From Halobacillus locisalis (GTDB lineage: Bacteria; Bacillota; Bacilli; Bacillales; Halobacillaceae), in contig NZ_JACEFG010000001.1 of the NCBI RefSeq assembly GCF_013694105.1, forward strand, positions 620,001 through 684,000: a stretch of DNA of 64,000 bases. The letters are read 5' to 3'. Positions 28,119-36,639 of this stretch are shown one piece after another (the stretch's first letter is position 1; each line of letters opens with the position of its first letter). The notes beneath the pieces were generated by a model. It searched no databases. It saw only the letters and a list, made by a program, of their open reading frames with translations, and was not told the DNA's origin. Both the position numbers and the translations under genes were made by a program.

Positions 28119-28394
28119 TTAGGATCGAATGCTAAATGATGTATATTCATCACTTTCTTTTGCATCCGATACGTCTAAGTGATTGACTTTAGCGAAGGGT
28201 GTCGGACCCGCTTTTAGTTCCTGTTCAAGTTTTTCGAGCTGACCTGGATCTCCTGTCGCTTCCACCTCAACGGTCCCGTCATGCTTGTTCTTCACCCATC
28301 CGTTAATATCCAGTTCCGTCGCAAGTTGTTTCACAGCAGCACGAAAGCCCACACCCTGTACGCGTCCATGCGCAATCATATGTTTTTTTACCAA
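28119..28394 (-). CDS. acyP: Acylphosphatase
   Basis: Hydrolyses acyl phosphates. 91 residues with the signature GRVQGVGFR and the active-site Asn in NGWVKNKHDGTVEV. The frame extends to GTG 28403, but that codon lies inside the ribosome site AGGAGG (28403-28408 on the minus strand). TTG 28394, 8 nt after it, is the proper start. Confidence 0.92.
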   Translation of the reverse strand: MVKKHMIAHGRVQGVGFRAAVKQLATELDINGWVKNKHDGTVEVEATGDPGQLEKLEQELKAGPTPFAKVNHLDVSDAKESDEYTSFSIRS

Positions 28395-28468
28395 AGAAAG
28401 CACCTCCTAACGTCTTACGATATTCTTTCCCCAGTTCAGTCTAATCGAAAACAAAAAGGAGAGATGAT

Positions 28469-29428
28469 ATGAACAAGATTAAGGTAACAGATCTGCACGC
28501 TTTTCAATTCGGACACCAAACGGATATAGAAGCGGCGACAGGATGTACGGTTATTTTATGCCCTGAAGGCGCAATAGCAGGTGTCGATGTGCGCGGTGGA
28601 TCACCGGGAACGAGGGAGACGGATTTACTTAAATCCGAGAATTTGGTCGAGAACGTACATAGTGTATTTTTAGCTGGAGGTAGTGCGTTTGGACTCGACG
28701 TAGGGAGTGGTGTCATGGAGTATTTGGAGAAGCAAGGCATAGGTTTTGATGTCAGCGTTGCTCGCGTTCCGATTGTACCTGGTGCTATACTATTTGATTT
28801 GAACGTGGGAAGCGCTCACATTCGCCCTTCCGCAGAGATGGGGTTTAAGGCGTGTGAAGATGCCTATTCAAACGAGTCGTTTAGGTCGGGGAATGCAGGG
28901 GCCGGCACGGGTGCGTCTGTTGGAAAGTTATTCGGCAATGACTATGCTATGAAGAGTGGTGTAGGGCAGTTTGCTATACAGGTCGGTGAATTGCAAGTCG
29001 GAGCGGTGATCGCCGTCAATAGCTTTGGTGATGTGTTCGATCCTGAAACGAATACAATGGTCGCCGGTCTGCAACAAGATGGTGTATTTTTAAACACAGA
29101 ACAACAATTACTCAATCAGATGACGACATCGAAAACGAATCGATTTAGCGGGAATACCACAATCGGTACTATCGTAACCAATGCGAACGTTACGAAACCC
29201 CAAGCCAATAAATTAGCTTCAATCGCGCATGACGGCTTTGCCCGTGCGCTTCGCCCTTCCCATACTTTCGTGGATGGCGACACACTTTTTTTCTTAAGTA
29301 GCGCCACAGTGGAAGTCGATCTAAATGCACTTTCCGCACTCTCGACCTATGTTGTGGAACGAGCGATTATAGATGCTGTGACATCTGCTGAAGGGAATTA
29401 TGGGATTGTTTCTACTCGAGATTTATAG
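28469..29428 (+). CDS. P1/DmpA family peptidase (S58)
   Basis: A 319-residue N-terminal-nucleophile hydrolase of the L-aminopeptidase/D-esterase family. The precursor is expected to cut itself before a nucleophilic Ser or Thr. The FLAGGSAFGLDV stretch near residue 68, GAGAGTGASVGK near 145 and the late GTIVTNANVTK block (about 233-243, with a candidate Thr nucleophile) fit the family. Start ATG 28469 has AAAGGAGAGA upstream. Confidence 0.87.
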   Translation: MNKIKVTDLHAFQFGHQTDIEAATGCTVILCPEGAIAGVDVRGGSPGTRETDLLKSENLVENVHSVFLAGGSAFGLDVGSGVMEYLEKQGIGFDVSVARVPIVPGAILFDLNVGSAHIRPSAEMGFKACEDAYSNESFRSGNAGAGTGASVGKLFGNDYAMKSGVGQFAIQVGELQVGAVIAVNSFGDVFDPETNTMVAGLQQDGVFLNTEQQLLNQMTTSKTNRFSGNTTIGTIVTNANVTKPQANKLASIAHDGFARALRPSHTFVDGDTLFFLSSATVEVDLNALSALSTYVVERAIIDAVTSAEGNYGIVSTRDL

Positions 29429-29628
29429 AGCATAACCGCACATATTTAAAACTTGTGATGGGAGTGCCGGTTATTGTAATATACTGGATTCCCTTACCCA
29501 GGCATCTTGAACAACTATGAAGACAAATTTCATTTTGGTTTTAGCGAAAAGAAGAGAATTACGATGAAAGAAAGACGTGCAAAAACTAGTTATGATCATA
29601 AAAAACAGATAACGAAGGAGTCGCTGTC

Positions 29629-30462
29629 ATGGTTCAAGAAAAATGGTTCACCTATAGAGCACGAGACTTTTCGAAATTGCAATATGCTTACTATAAAAAG
29701 AATGAGGAGAATACGACAGCCATCATTATGATTCACGGCATCACGGCTGAACTGGAACATCACAGGAAAATGTGCGATGCGCTCAAAATAGATGCCGATG
29801 TGTTTTTACCTATATTGAGGGGATATGATCGCTTGAATAAACGGGGGGATTTGAGTCACTTCGGTCAATATGACGAGGACTTATTGGACTTTATCCATAA
29901 TGTAAGAAAACAAGGGTACGATCGCATTGTTCTTGCAGGCCATTCGATGGGGTGTGCGAATATTTTGCGCTTGATTGAACATCAACCTCAAGCAGCAGAT
30001 TATTATTTGTTCTTGTCTCCTTTCTTTCATCCTTCCTTGCCTGTTTATCGAGATGAAGCAACGAACCAATTTAAGCCAGAAACAGACGTTGATTATACAG
30101 TCTACACCAAAAAAACGTTGTTACTTATGACACTTTATAAGTTTAAAATTCCTTACTTTTCATATAAAACCGTTGCGGAGATCCCTGATGAATTTGATGC
30201 GAAAGGTAAATTAGCCTTAAGCTTTCGTTTACTTTCCTCCAGGTTCCTTGAAACGTTACCAGACCGTTTATTTGAAAACCTTCACGGCAAAGTGAAAACA
30301 TGTGTAGGATCGAACGATGAAGTCGTCGATGCCGAAGAATTAGCGAGATGGTATGACCAAAAGTTTCATGAGTCGGTTGAGATCATACAAAATACGGACC
30401 ATAATCATATTCTCCATGACGAGGAAATGCACCAATCATTAGCTCAGTGGCTATCATCATAG
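29629..30462 (+). CDS. Alpha/beta hydrolase (lipase-like)
   Basis: A 277-residue serine hydrolase. The oxyanion loop MIHGITAE is near residue 34, the nucleophile elbow AGHSMG near 104, Asp in GSNDEVVD near 227 and His in DHNHILHD near 263. It resembles monoacylglycerol lipases or carboxylesterases. Ribosome site AACGAAGGAG (29611-29620). It lies 15 nt before the C45 peptidase gene, so the two are probably co-transcribed. Confidence 0.82.
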   Translation: MVQEKWFTYRARDFSKLQYAYYKKNEENTTAIIMIHGITAELEHHRKMCDALKIDADVFLPILRGYDRLNKRGDLSHFGQYDEDLLDFIHNVRKQGYDRIVLAGHSMGCANILRLIEHQPQAADYYLFLSPFFHPSLPVYRDEATNQFKPETDVDYTVYTKKTLLLMTLYKFKIPYFSYKTVAEIPDEFDAKGKLALSFRLLSSRFLETLPDRLFENLHGKVKTCVGSNDEVVDAEELARWYDQKFHESVEIIQNTDHNHILHDEEMHQSLAQWLSS

Positions 30463-30477
30463 AAAGTAGGAATCAGC

Positions 30478-31518
30478 ATGAAGCAAGTATTCAGTGAAGT
30501 GATTCAGTTTCGAGGCAGCTATTATGATTTTGGCCTTGAGCAAGCGAAACGGCTGCAAGCCTCCCCTCTTCTTCGGAGTCATGAACAAAGGAGGGGGAAA
30601 TCAAGGCGTAAATATACGGTTGATATTCAAGTGGCGAAGCGTATGCTAGAGCGATATAGTCCGGGTCTTTTAGAGGAACTGAATGGTTTGGCCGACGGTC
30701 TTGGATGGTCACTAGAGGATACGGTGCATGAATATAGTGGTTGGCAACAAGAATGGACCCATAGCGGATGTTCCATTTTCACAGCCGAAGATCTATTTGC
30801 CCGGAATTATGATTATCACCCTAAAACTTATGAGGGGCGTTTTATCCTGTTCCAGCCGGATAATGGAGTGGCGACCATTGGACCAAGCCAACGGGTGATC
30901 GGCCGAACGGATGGGATGAACGCTTTCGGCTTGTGTATAGGCTATAATTTTGTTAACCGGATAAAACCTTTAGATGGGTTTATTTGCTGTACCTTAACAC
31001 GAATCATATTGGAAAATTGTCGGACGACAGAAGAAGCGGTGGTCTTACTGAAAGAGCTTCCTCATCGCCATTCCTTCAACTATGTCATTTCAGACAGACA
31101 GAAGCACTCAGCAATTGTAGAAGGTTCGCCGCGAGGGGTTCAGGTAAGAAGCGGAAATGTTTGTACGAATCACTTTACTGATTTAGAGAATGAGAACCGT
31201 AGACATTTGGGTGACTCAGAAGAGCGCTTGCTCGCTATGGAAGGGCGAGTGGATCGAATCGAGAATGCGCGCGATGCTTTTCAATACTTAAATGAATCAC
31301 GCGGTCCCATCTTCTCTGAACAGTATAGTCGGTGGTCTGGTACCATCCATACGGCTATTTATGACAAGGAGCGGTTACACGTTTTCTTCGGCCTCGGTGG
31401 AGACTCGAACCCTGTATTCTTTGATTTCAAAGACTGGCTTGAAGGCAGGCGAACGACAGTGAAACGGATGCTTGGTTCTTTGAATACTTCTGAAAGAATC
31501 CCATATATAGATGGCTGA
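30478..31518 (+). CDS. C45 family peptidase (acyl-CoA:6-APA acyltransferase-like)
   Basis: A 346-residue N-terminal-nucleophile amide hydrolase. The likely catalytic Cys98 is in HSGCSIF and is followed by the NYDYHP segment typical of C45/choloylglycine-like enzymes. Members of this family either self-process before the Cys or stay unprocessed; the substrate is unknown. It pairs with the upstream lipase-like gene. Confidence 0.82.
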   Translation: MKQVFSEVIQFRGSYYDFGLEQAKRLQASPLLRSHEQRRGKSRRKYTVDIQVAKRMLERYSPGLLEELNGLADGLGWSLEDTVHEYSGWQQEWTHSGCSIFTAEDLFARNYDYHPKTYEGRFILFQPDNGVATIGPSQRVIGRTDGMNAFGLCIGYNFVNRIKPLDGFICCTLTRIILENCRTTEEAVVLLKELPHRHSFNYVISDRQKHSAIVEGSPRGVQVRSGNVCTNHFTDLENENRRHLGDSEERLLAMEGRVDRIENARDAFQYLNESRGPIFSEQYSRWSGTIHTAIYDKERLHVFFGLGGDSNPVFFDFKDWLEGRRTTVKRMLGSLNTSERIPYIDG

Positions 31519-31531
31519 ACGGTTTCTTTAC

Positions 31532-31561
31532 TTGAGAAAACCTTTCCACTCACAGTAAAAT
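31532..31561 (+). promoter_or_regulatory. Probable promoter of dynA
   Basis: The -35 TTGAGA (31532-31537) and -10 TAAAAT (31556-31561) are 18 nt apart. Confidence 0.5.
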
Positions 31562-31596
31562 AAAGTTGGAAACACTTTCACAAAAGGAGACCGCTT

Positions 31597-34500
31597 ATGA
31601 CTGTCACAATGACAACGACCACAACGACGTTACAGTACCTCTATCACCAATTTGAAAATCTAGATTCGAATACGAGCGAAAAAATCCTAGATTTAATCGA
31701 GAAACAAGAACAAGAGCAAACCATGATCGGATTTGCTGGACACTTCTCAGCAGGGAAGTCCACTTTGATCAACACATTACTAGAACGTGATTTGCTACCA
31801 TCAAGCCCGATACCAACGAGTGCCAATATTGTGCATTTAACAGAAGGGGATCCCTATACGATCACCTATTTTCGTGAAGATGCACCAGTGAAATATTCTG
31901 GTGAGATCCCTTTTCATACCGTTAAAGCGTTGTGTAAAGACGGAGAGCAAATCACACGCGTTGATATCAGTCGCCAGGGGACGGGACTTCCGGAGCACGT
32001 GACACTATTAGATACCCCAGGAGTAGACTCCACGAATGATGCAGACCGGTTGATTACAGAGTCGTCGTTACATGTAATGGACTACATGTATTACGTGATG
32101 GATTATAACCATGTCCAATCAGAAGTGAATCTGCAGTTCCTGCTTGAAATGCAGAAACGTGGTACGCCCTTCTCCATCGTCATCAATCAAATCGATAAAC
32201 ATGATGAAGAAGAACTTCCTTTCAAGTCGTTCCAAACGAGTGTTAAAGAGTCCCTTCACCAATGGGGAATACAGGTAGATCATATCTATTACGTTTCGCT
32301 TAGAGATTTTTCCTTGAAGCAAAATGAATATTCGACACTTGAACGTGACTTTAAATCGCTATTCCATGGCAGCCTTGAAAAGAGTGAGGAGCAGATTCTC
32401 CGTTCTTTGAAACAGGTAGTAAGTGAATACCAAGCCAGTGAGGATCAAAAGAAGGATAAAGAACGTCATCAGCTAGAAGAGAGATACGAAGAGTTGGCTC
32501 TCCACGTACCTGAAGGGGCAGTGGATGGCTATCCTGATATTGAACAACTTCAAAAAGAAGCAGAGGAATCCTTCCATGACCAAGTACGTTCGTTCATCCC
32601 CAATGCCTATTTGATGCCTAGTCAACTACGCGAGGAGGCCGAACGATTTTTGGAATCTGTTCAACCCGGTTTTAAAGTCGGCTTTTTATTCAGCAAGCAG
32701 AAGACAGAAGACGAACAGGCAGAACGTGAGAAAGTCTTTCACGAACATTTGATGAAAACCGTTGAAAAGAACTTGGTTTGGCCATTACGGGAGCGGATGG
32801 TCCGGTTGATTGAAGCGTACGATATCGGAGATCCTTCTCTTCTTCAGCTTGTCCAAAGTGAATCGTTCGAATATGCCCCTTCTAGGTTGCACGACCTTGT
32901 CGAGTCAGGAGCTTCTGTTACGGGAGCTTATGTGCTTCGTTATACTGATGAGGTGTCAAAAGATGTGAAACGTGAAATGAAGACCCATATTCATAGTTGG
33001 TGGAAAGCGTTCAACGATGCCTTAGAAGAGCAGCATGAGAAGAGGCGTGAAGAGAGTAGAGAAGTGTATGAAGCGGTCGAAGAGCTTCATCATATTCAAA
33101 ATCAGCTTCAACGTATCGAAGAAAATAAGGCGGACGAATGGGCGAAGATTGACCATTGGTTCGAGAAACCTGAACCATTAGAAGATATGAAAGATCATGT
33201 GGAGCATCAATTATTGAAACGGAGAAACCGAATGACAACAGGAACCATTACAGCTCCCAGTGAAAATCGAAAAGAAGACGTACAAGCTGAAACAAATCAA
33301 GTGACGTCTGAGAAAAAACCTTCCTCGAAAAACGAAGTGATGGAAACGGTGCATCAGCTTATAGAAGCTGTCGATTCGATAGAGGGGCTTGAGACATTAG
33401 TCGAACAACTTCGTTCCAAACAAAGCCGTTTAAGAAATCGTAGATACACCGTTGCATTATTTGGGGCGTTTAGTGCAGGGAAATCTTCTTTCGCCAATGC
33501 TTTATTAGGAGATAGACTACTTCCCGCTTCACCTAATCCGACAACGGCGACGATTAATAAAATATCACCACCTGACTCTATGCACCCGCATCAGACGATT
33601 CGGGTGAGCGTAAAAAAAGAGAACGAGCTCATCGATGATTTATCAGATCCCTTACAAAAAATCGGCGTAGAAGGGCATCAGCTTTCAGACATTCGTTCTC
33701 GTTTGGAGGAGCTGACGGATGACGCATGGATGAAATTATCTCATAAAAACCGTGCCTTCATTCATGCTTTTCTTGAAGGGTACGACCATATGAGTGAACA
33801 ACTTGGGAAAATAATAACAATCCCTTGGGAACAATTCAGTCAGTATGTAGCAGATGAATCTTTCTCTTGTTTTATCGAATCGATGGAACTTTATTACGAC
33901 TGCCGGTGGACAAGAGCTGGTGTTACACTTGTTGATACGCCGGGAGCGGATTCTGTAAACGCGAGACACACGGATGTCTCGTTCGAATACATCAAAGACG
34001 CAGATGCGATTCTGTTTGTGACGTATTATAATCATCCTTTTTCTAAAGCTGATCAATCGTTCCTTACCCAGTTGGGAAGGGTCAAAGACAGTTTTGCTAT
34101 GGATAAGATGTTCTTCATACTGAATGCGGCGGACCTGGCTGAATCTGACGAAGAATTACAGCACGTGGAGCGGTATGTGAAAGAGCAGCTGCAAGGTTTT
34201 CATATTCGACAACCCAGGTTGTTCTCTTTGTCCAGTAAAGAAGCTTTGCAAGAGAAGCGGTCGGAACTTCCTTCAAGCTTAGATTCTTTCGAAGATTGTT
34301 TTGAACAGTTCCTTGAAGAGGAGTTGCAGCAGGTTCTTATCGAATCCATTAAAGAAGATATGGATTCCGTAAGCCAAACTATCCAATCCTTTATTGACTA
34401 CGCTCGTTTAGATGAACAAGAGCGAGCCAATCGCTTAGAAAGTCTAAAAGAAGAAAAAGAGAGAGCGAATAAACGATTCGAGCCAAAAGATCTTACATCT

Positions 34501-35190
34501 GACTTAAAACAAATTGAGAACAAGGCGACTAAACAACTCCACTACGTACATGAGCGGATGATGTTGAATGCCAACGATCTATTTAAGCAACACGTCAATC
34601 CAGCAACGATCAATGGGAAAGACGCACCTCCTAGAGAACAAGTCCAGTCATCGATCAAACATTTTATAGAGGACATCAACTTTGAGATGAAGCAAGAGCT
34701 CAGAGCTGTCAGTCTAAGGATTGAACGGATGCTCGAAAATATGATGGTGAATGAAAAAGACCGAATAGAGAAAGAGTTACGTACAATAGAGAACGCCTTA
34801 CGGTTACAGATGCCTGAATGGGAACCGCTGGACGTTCCCCGGTTTGAAAGTGTCTGGTCGTTGTCTGATAAAGAAGTGAACAGTCTTTCAAAAGAATTTA
34901 AGAACACACGTAGTTTCTTTGAAAAAAATGAGAAAGAGGAATTGAAAGAAGATCTCTTGAAGCGTATTTCACCTGAATTGAAAGCAGCGCTCCATAAGGA
35001 ACAACAAACGATCCAGACCTATTATCAAAACCACTGGGAAAGTCAATACGAAACCCACAGGGTAGAATGGCAACATCAAATTGATGCCATCTTCGAGAGG
35101 CTAAGGTATAGTTTGAACCACACGGTCGATGTACAAGAATTGACTCAAAAACAGGAACATGTGGATAGCATCATTTCGCGTTCTAATTAA
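31597..35190 (+). CDS. dynA: Two-headed bacterial dynamin DynA
   Basis: A 1197-residue membrane-remodelling GTPase; B. subtilis DynA has almost the same length and helps in membrane fusion and phage tolerance. Two dynamin units lie in tandem. Unit 1 has P-loop GHFSAGKST (residues 48-56) and LLDTPG near 138. Unit 2 has GAFSAGKSS near 622 and LVDTPG near 778. Long helical stalks separate them. The N-terminus has a Thr-rich run. In B. subtilis dynA adjoins bpsAB; here they are 26 kb apart. Confidence 0.96.
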   Translation: MTVTMTTTTTTLQYLYHQFENLDSNTSEKILDLIEKQEQEQTMIGFAGHFSAGKSTLINTLLERDLLPSSPIPTSANIVHLTEGDPYTITYFREDAPVKYSGEIPFHTVKALCKDGEQITRVDISRQGTGLPEHVTLLDTPGVDSTNDADRLITESSLHVMDYMYYVMDYNHVQSEVNLQFLLEMQKRGTPFSIVINQIDKHDEEELPFKSFQTSVKESLHQWGIQVDHIYYVSLRDFSLKQNEYSTLERDFKSLFHGSLEKSEEQILRSLKQVVSEYQASEDQKKDKERHQLEERYEELALHVPEGAVDGYPDIEQLQKEAEESFHDQVRSFIPNAYLMPSQLREEAERFLESVQPGFKVGFLFSKQKTEDEQAEREKVFHEHLMKTVEKNLVWPLRERMVRLIEAYDIGDPSLLQLVQSESFEYAPSRLHDLVESGASVTGAYVLRYTDEVSKDVKREMKTHIHSWWKAFNDALEEQHEKRREESREVYEAVEELHHIQNQLQRIEENKADEWAKIDHWFEKPEPLEDMKDHVEHQLLKRRNRMTTGTITAPSENRKEDVQAETNQVTSEKKPSSKNEVMETVHQLIEAVDSIEGLETLVEQLRSKQSRLRNRRYTVALFGAFSAGKSSFANALLGDRLLPASPNPTTATINKISPPDSMHPHQTIRVSVKKENELIDDLSDPLQKIGVEGHQLSDIRSRLEELTDDAWMKLSHKNRAFIHAFLEGYDHMSEQLGKIITIPWEQFSQYVADESFSCFIESMELYYDCRWTRAGVTLVDTPGADSVNARHTDVSFEYIKDADAILFVTYYNHPFSKADQSFLTQLGRVKDSFAMDKMFFILNAADLAESDEELQHVERYVKEQLQGFHIRQPRLFSLSSKEALQEKRSELPSSLDSFEDCFEQFLEEELQQVLIESIKEDMDSVSQTIQSFIDYARLDEQERANRLESLKEEKERANKRFEPKDLTSDLKQIENKATKQLHYVHERMMLNANDLFKQHVNPATINGKDAPPREQVQSSIKHFIEDINFEMKQELRAVSLRIERMLENMMVNEKDRIEKELRTIENALRLQMPEWEPLDVPRFESVWSLSDKEVNSLSKEFKNTRSFFEKNEKEELKEDLLKRISPELKAALHKEQQTIQTYYQNHWESQYETHRVEWQHQIDAIFERLRYSLNHTVDVQELTQKQEHVDSIISRSN

Positions 35191-35328
35191 TCCCCCATGT
35201 GCATAACCTATAGTAGAAGCCCTGTTACCGAAGAAACCTTCCTCCTTCTTTGGTTTCGGGGCTGTTTTAATATATGTGACATATACTCAGTGTGATGACA
35301 TAAATATAAACTAGAGGAGGGATCACGT

Positions 35329-35823
35329 ATGTATCAACCGTATTCATATAGGCAAACCTATGCATCAAGTGTTGCGCGAGTCGATTTTCTGAGCAGTCCT
35401 TTAGCTCCACAATTAAAAGGATCCATGCAGTTTTATCAAATGCCATACGGAGTGGAAGTGTTTGTTCAAGTGGAAGGGTTGCCAGAGTTCATGAAGAAGA
35501 AAAACGGTAAACAAGTAGGACCTCATGGTTTTCACATTCATGAAAAAGGAGTATGTGAAATCGGTGATGGCAAAGATCCCTTTGAGAGTGCCGGAGGTCA
35601 TTGGAATCCGGATGGTCAGCCGCACGGAAACCATGCGGGCGATTTTCCTGTCTTGTTTTCCAACCAGGGACGCGCACGAATGATCTTCTTCACTGATCGA
35701 TTTGATGTGAACGACATCATTGGGAAGTCGGTGATCATTCATGAGGGGCCTGACGATTTCCAATCGCAACCGTCCGGAAAATCAGGGAAGCGGATTGCTT
35801 GTGGAATTATAGAAAAAGCATAA
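35329..35823 (+). CDS. Cu/Zn superoxide dismutase family protein
   Basis: A 164-residue SOD-like protein (compare B. subtilis YojM). All expected metal ligands are visible: HIH and the later GGHWNP and IIHEGPDD for copper, and PHG..HAGD for zinc. The disulfide cysteines are in GVCEIGD and RIACGII. Unlike exported homologues it starts MYQPYSYRQTYASS with no signal peptide or lipobox, so it may be cytoplasmic or spore-associated. AGAGGAGGG (35312-35320) fixes the start. Confidence 0.87.
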   Translation: MYQPYSYRQTYASSVARVDFLSSPLAPQLKGSMQFYQMPYGVEVFVQVEGLPEFMKKKNGKQVGPHGFHIHEKGVCEIGDGKDPFESAGGHWNPDGQPHGNHAGDFPVLFSNQGRARMIFFTDRFDVNDIIGKSVIIHEGPDDFQSQPSGKSGKRIACGIIEKA

Positions 35824-35886
35824 ACTTTGGTATAATTGGAAGGACTTTTGGATAGACTGACTATGTAGGATGTTAAGCGCGCATAC

Positions 35887-35915
35887 TTGACTTCACCGGT
35901 GAATCATAGTATAGT
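35887..35915 (+). promoter_or_regulatory. Promoter of cold shock gene 2
   Basis: The -35 TTGACT (35887-35892) and -10 TATAGT (35910-35915) are 17 nt apart. Initiation near 35922 would give a leader of about 137 nt. Confidence 0.7.
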
Positions 35916-35921
35916 TTTCAA

Positions 35922-36058
35922 TAAGGGAAAGAGCATACCAACTAAAGAATCACCTATTATAAAGAGTGATCAAGAGATTGGTACTTTTTATAATATGTGA
36001 TTTTTTCTATCTTGCAAAACGCATATTAATTTTACGAAATATTGGAGGATCCATTCCT
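35922..36058 (+). promoter_or_regulatory. Structured 5' leader of cold shock gene 2
   Basis: Four 6-nt arms occur in the order A (35936-35941), B (35948-35953), A' (35978-35983), B' (35997-36002). A pairs with A' (TACCAA/TTGGTA) and B with B' (AATCAC/GTGATT). B' runs into a T-tract. B can also pair locally with GTGAT at 35966-35970. The arrangement matches the leader of cold shock gene 1 although the sequences differ. Confidence 0.5.
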
Positions 36059-36259
36059 ATGAAAACAGGTACAGTGAAGTGGTTTAACGCGGAAAAAGGT
36101 TTTGGCTTTATCGAGGTTGAAGGAGAAGACGATGTATTCGTTCACTTCAGCGCAATCAACGAAGAAGGTTTCAAGTCTCTAGAAGAAGGTCAGTCTGTAG
36201 AGTTTGAAATCACTGAAGGTAACCGCGGGCCACAAGCTGCAAACGTAACTAAACTTTAA
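36059..36259 (+). CDS. Cold shock protein (CspA/CspB family), copy 2
   Basis: A 66-residue OB-fold RNA chaperone with RNP1 KGFGFI and RNP2 VFVHF. ATG 36059 follows TTGGAGG (36043-36049). It is the close paralogue of the gene at 7156. A cold-inducible YdjO-like gene follows, which supports a cold-shock role for this locus. Confidence 0.95.
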   Translation: MKTGTVKWFNAEKGFGFIEVEGEDDVFVHFSAINEEGFKSLEEGQSVEFEITEGNRGPQAANVTKL

Positions 36260-36270
36260 ATTCCAAATAG

Positions 36271-36303
36271 AAAAGAGACTGGCCCCATAAGTCAGTCTCT
36301 TTT
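36271..36303 (+). terminator. Terminator after cold shock gene 2
   Basis: An 11-bp stem (36271-36281 with 36293-36303) whose right arm ends in TTTT. Confidence 0.85.
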
Positions 36304-36334
36304 ACATAATTTATGTCTAGAGGAGGCTTCATAG

Positions 36335-36547
36335 ATGGCTTTCGGTAAAAAGAATCAGGCAGAAATTAAAGAAGAAGAAACAAAAATCTGGGTATGTGAA
36401 TCCGATGATTGTAACTGCTGGATGAGAGATAACTTCAGAACCAACGAGAAGAACACTTGTCCAATGTGCGGGAGTAATATGGTAGAAGAAAACAAAGTCC
36501 TTCAAGTGGTAGAGAACAACAGTCTTTACCATAAAGCAGATAAATAA
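36335..36547 (+). CDS. ydjO: Cold-inducible YdjO-like zinc-ribbon protein
   Basis: A 70-residue protein with a zinc ribbon: CESDDCNCW near residue 21 and CPMCGS near 43. This pattern and the KIWVC start of the domain match B. subtilis YdjO, described as cold-inducible. It lies 76 nt after the second cold shock gene but behind a terminator. Ribosome site AGAGGAGG (36320-36327). Confidence 0.85.
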   Translation: MAFGKKNQAEIKEEETKIWVCESDDCNCWMRDNFRTNEKNTCPMCGSNMVEENKVLQVVENNSLYHKADK

Positions 36548-36552
36548 CAGAG

Positions 36553-36586
36553 AAGCGGGTGTCTATAAAAGACGTCCGCTTTTTTG
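36553..36586 (+). terminator. Terminator after ydjO
   Basis: A 12-bp stem with two wobbles (36553-36564 with 36570-36581), then T-run. Confidence 0.75.
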
Positions 36587-36639
36587 TTTACGAAAAAAAT
36601 AATAGGGGAAAACGTCAGGTAAATGAAGGAGGAATAAGT

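Noticed and set aside
29507-29731. 74-residue open frame overlapping the start of the lipase-like gene
   Set aside because: It overlaps the well-supported gene at 29629 in another frame, has no good ribosome site and its second half is the shadow of the hydrolase coding sequence.
35213-35272. Terminator after dynA
   Set aside because: AGCCC and GGGCT flank an imperfect stem, but pairing in between is poor, so it was left out of the feature list.
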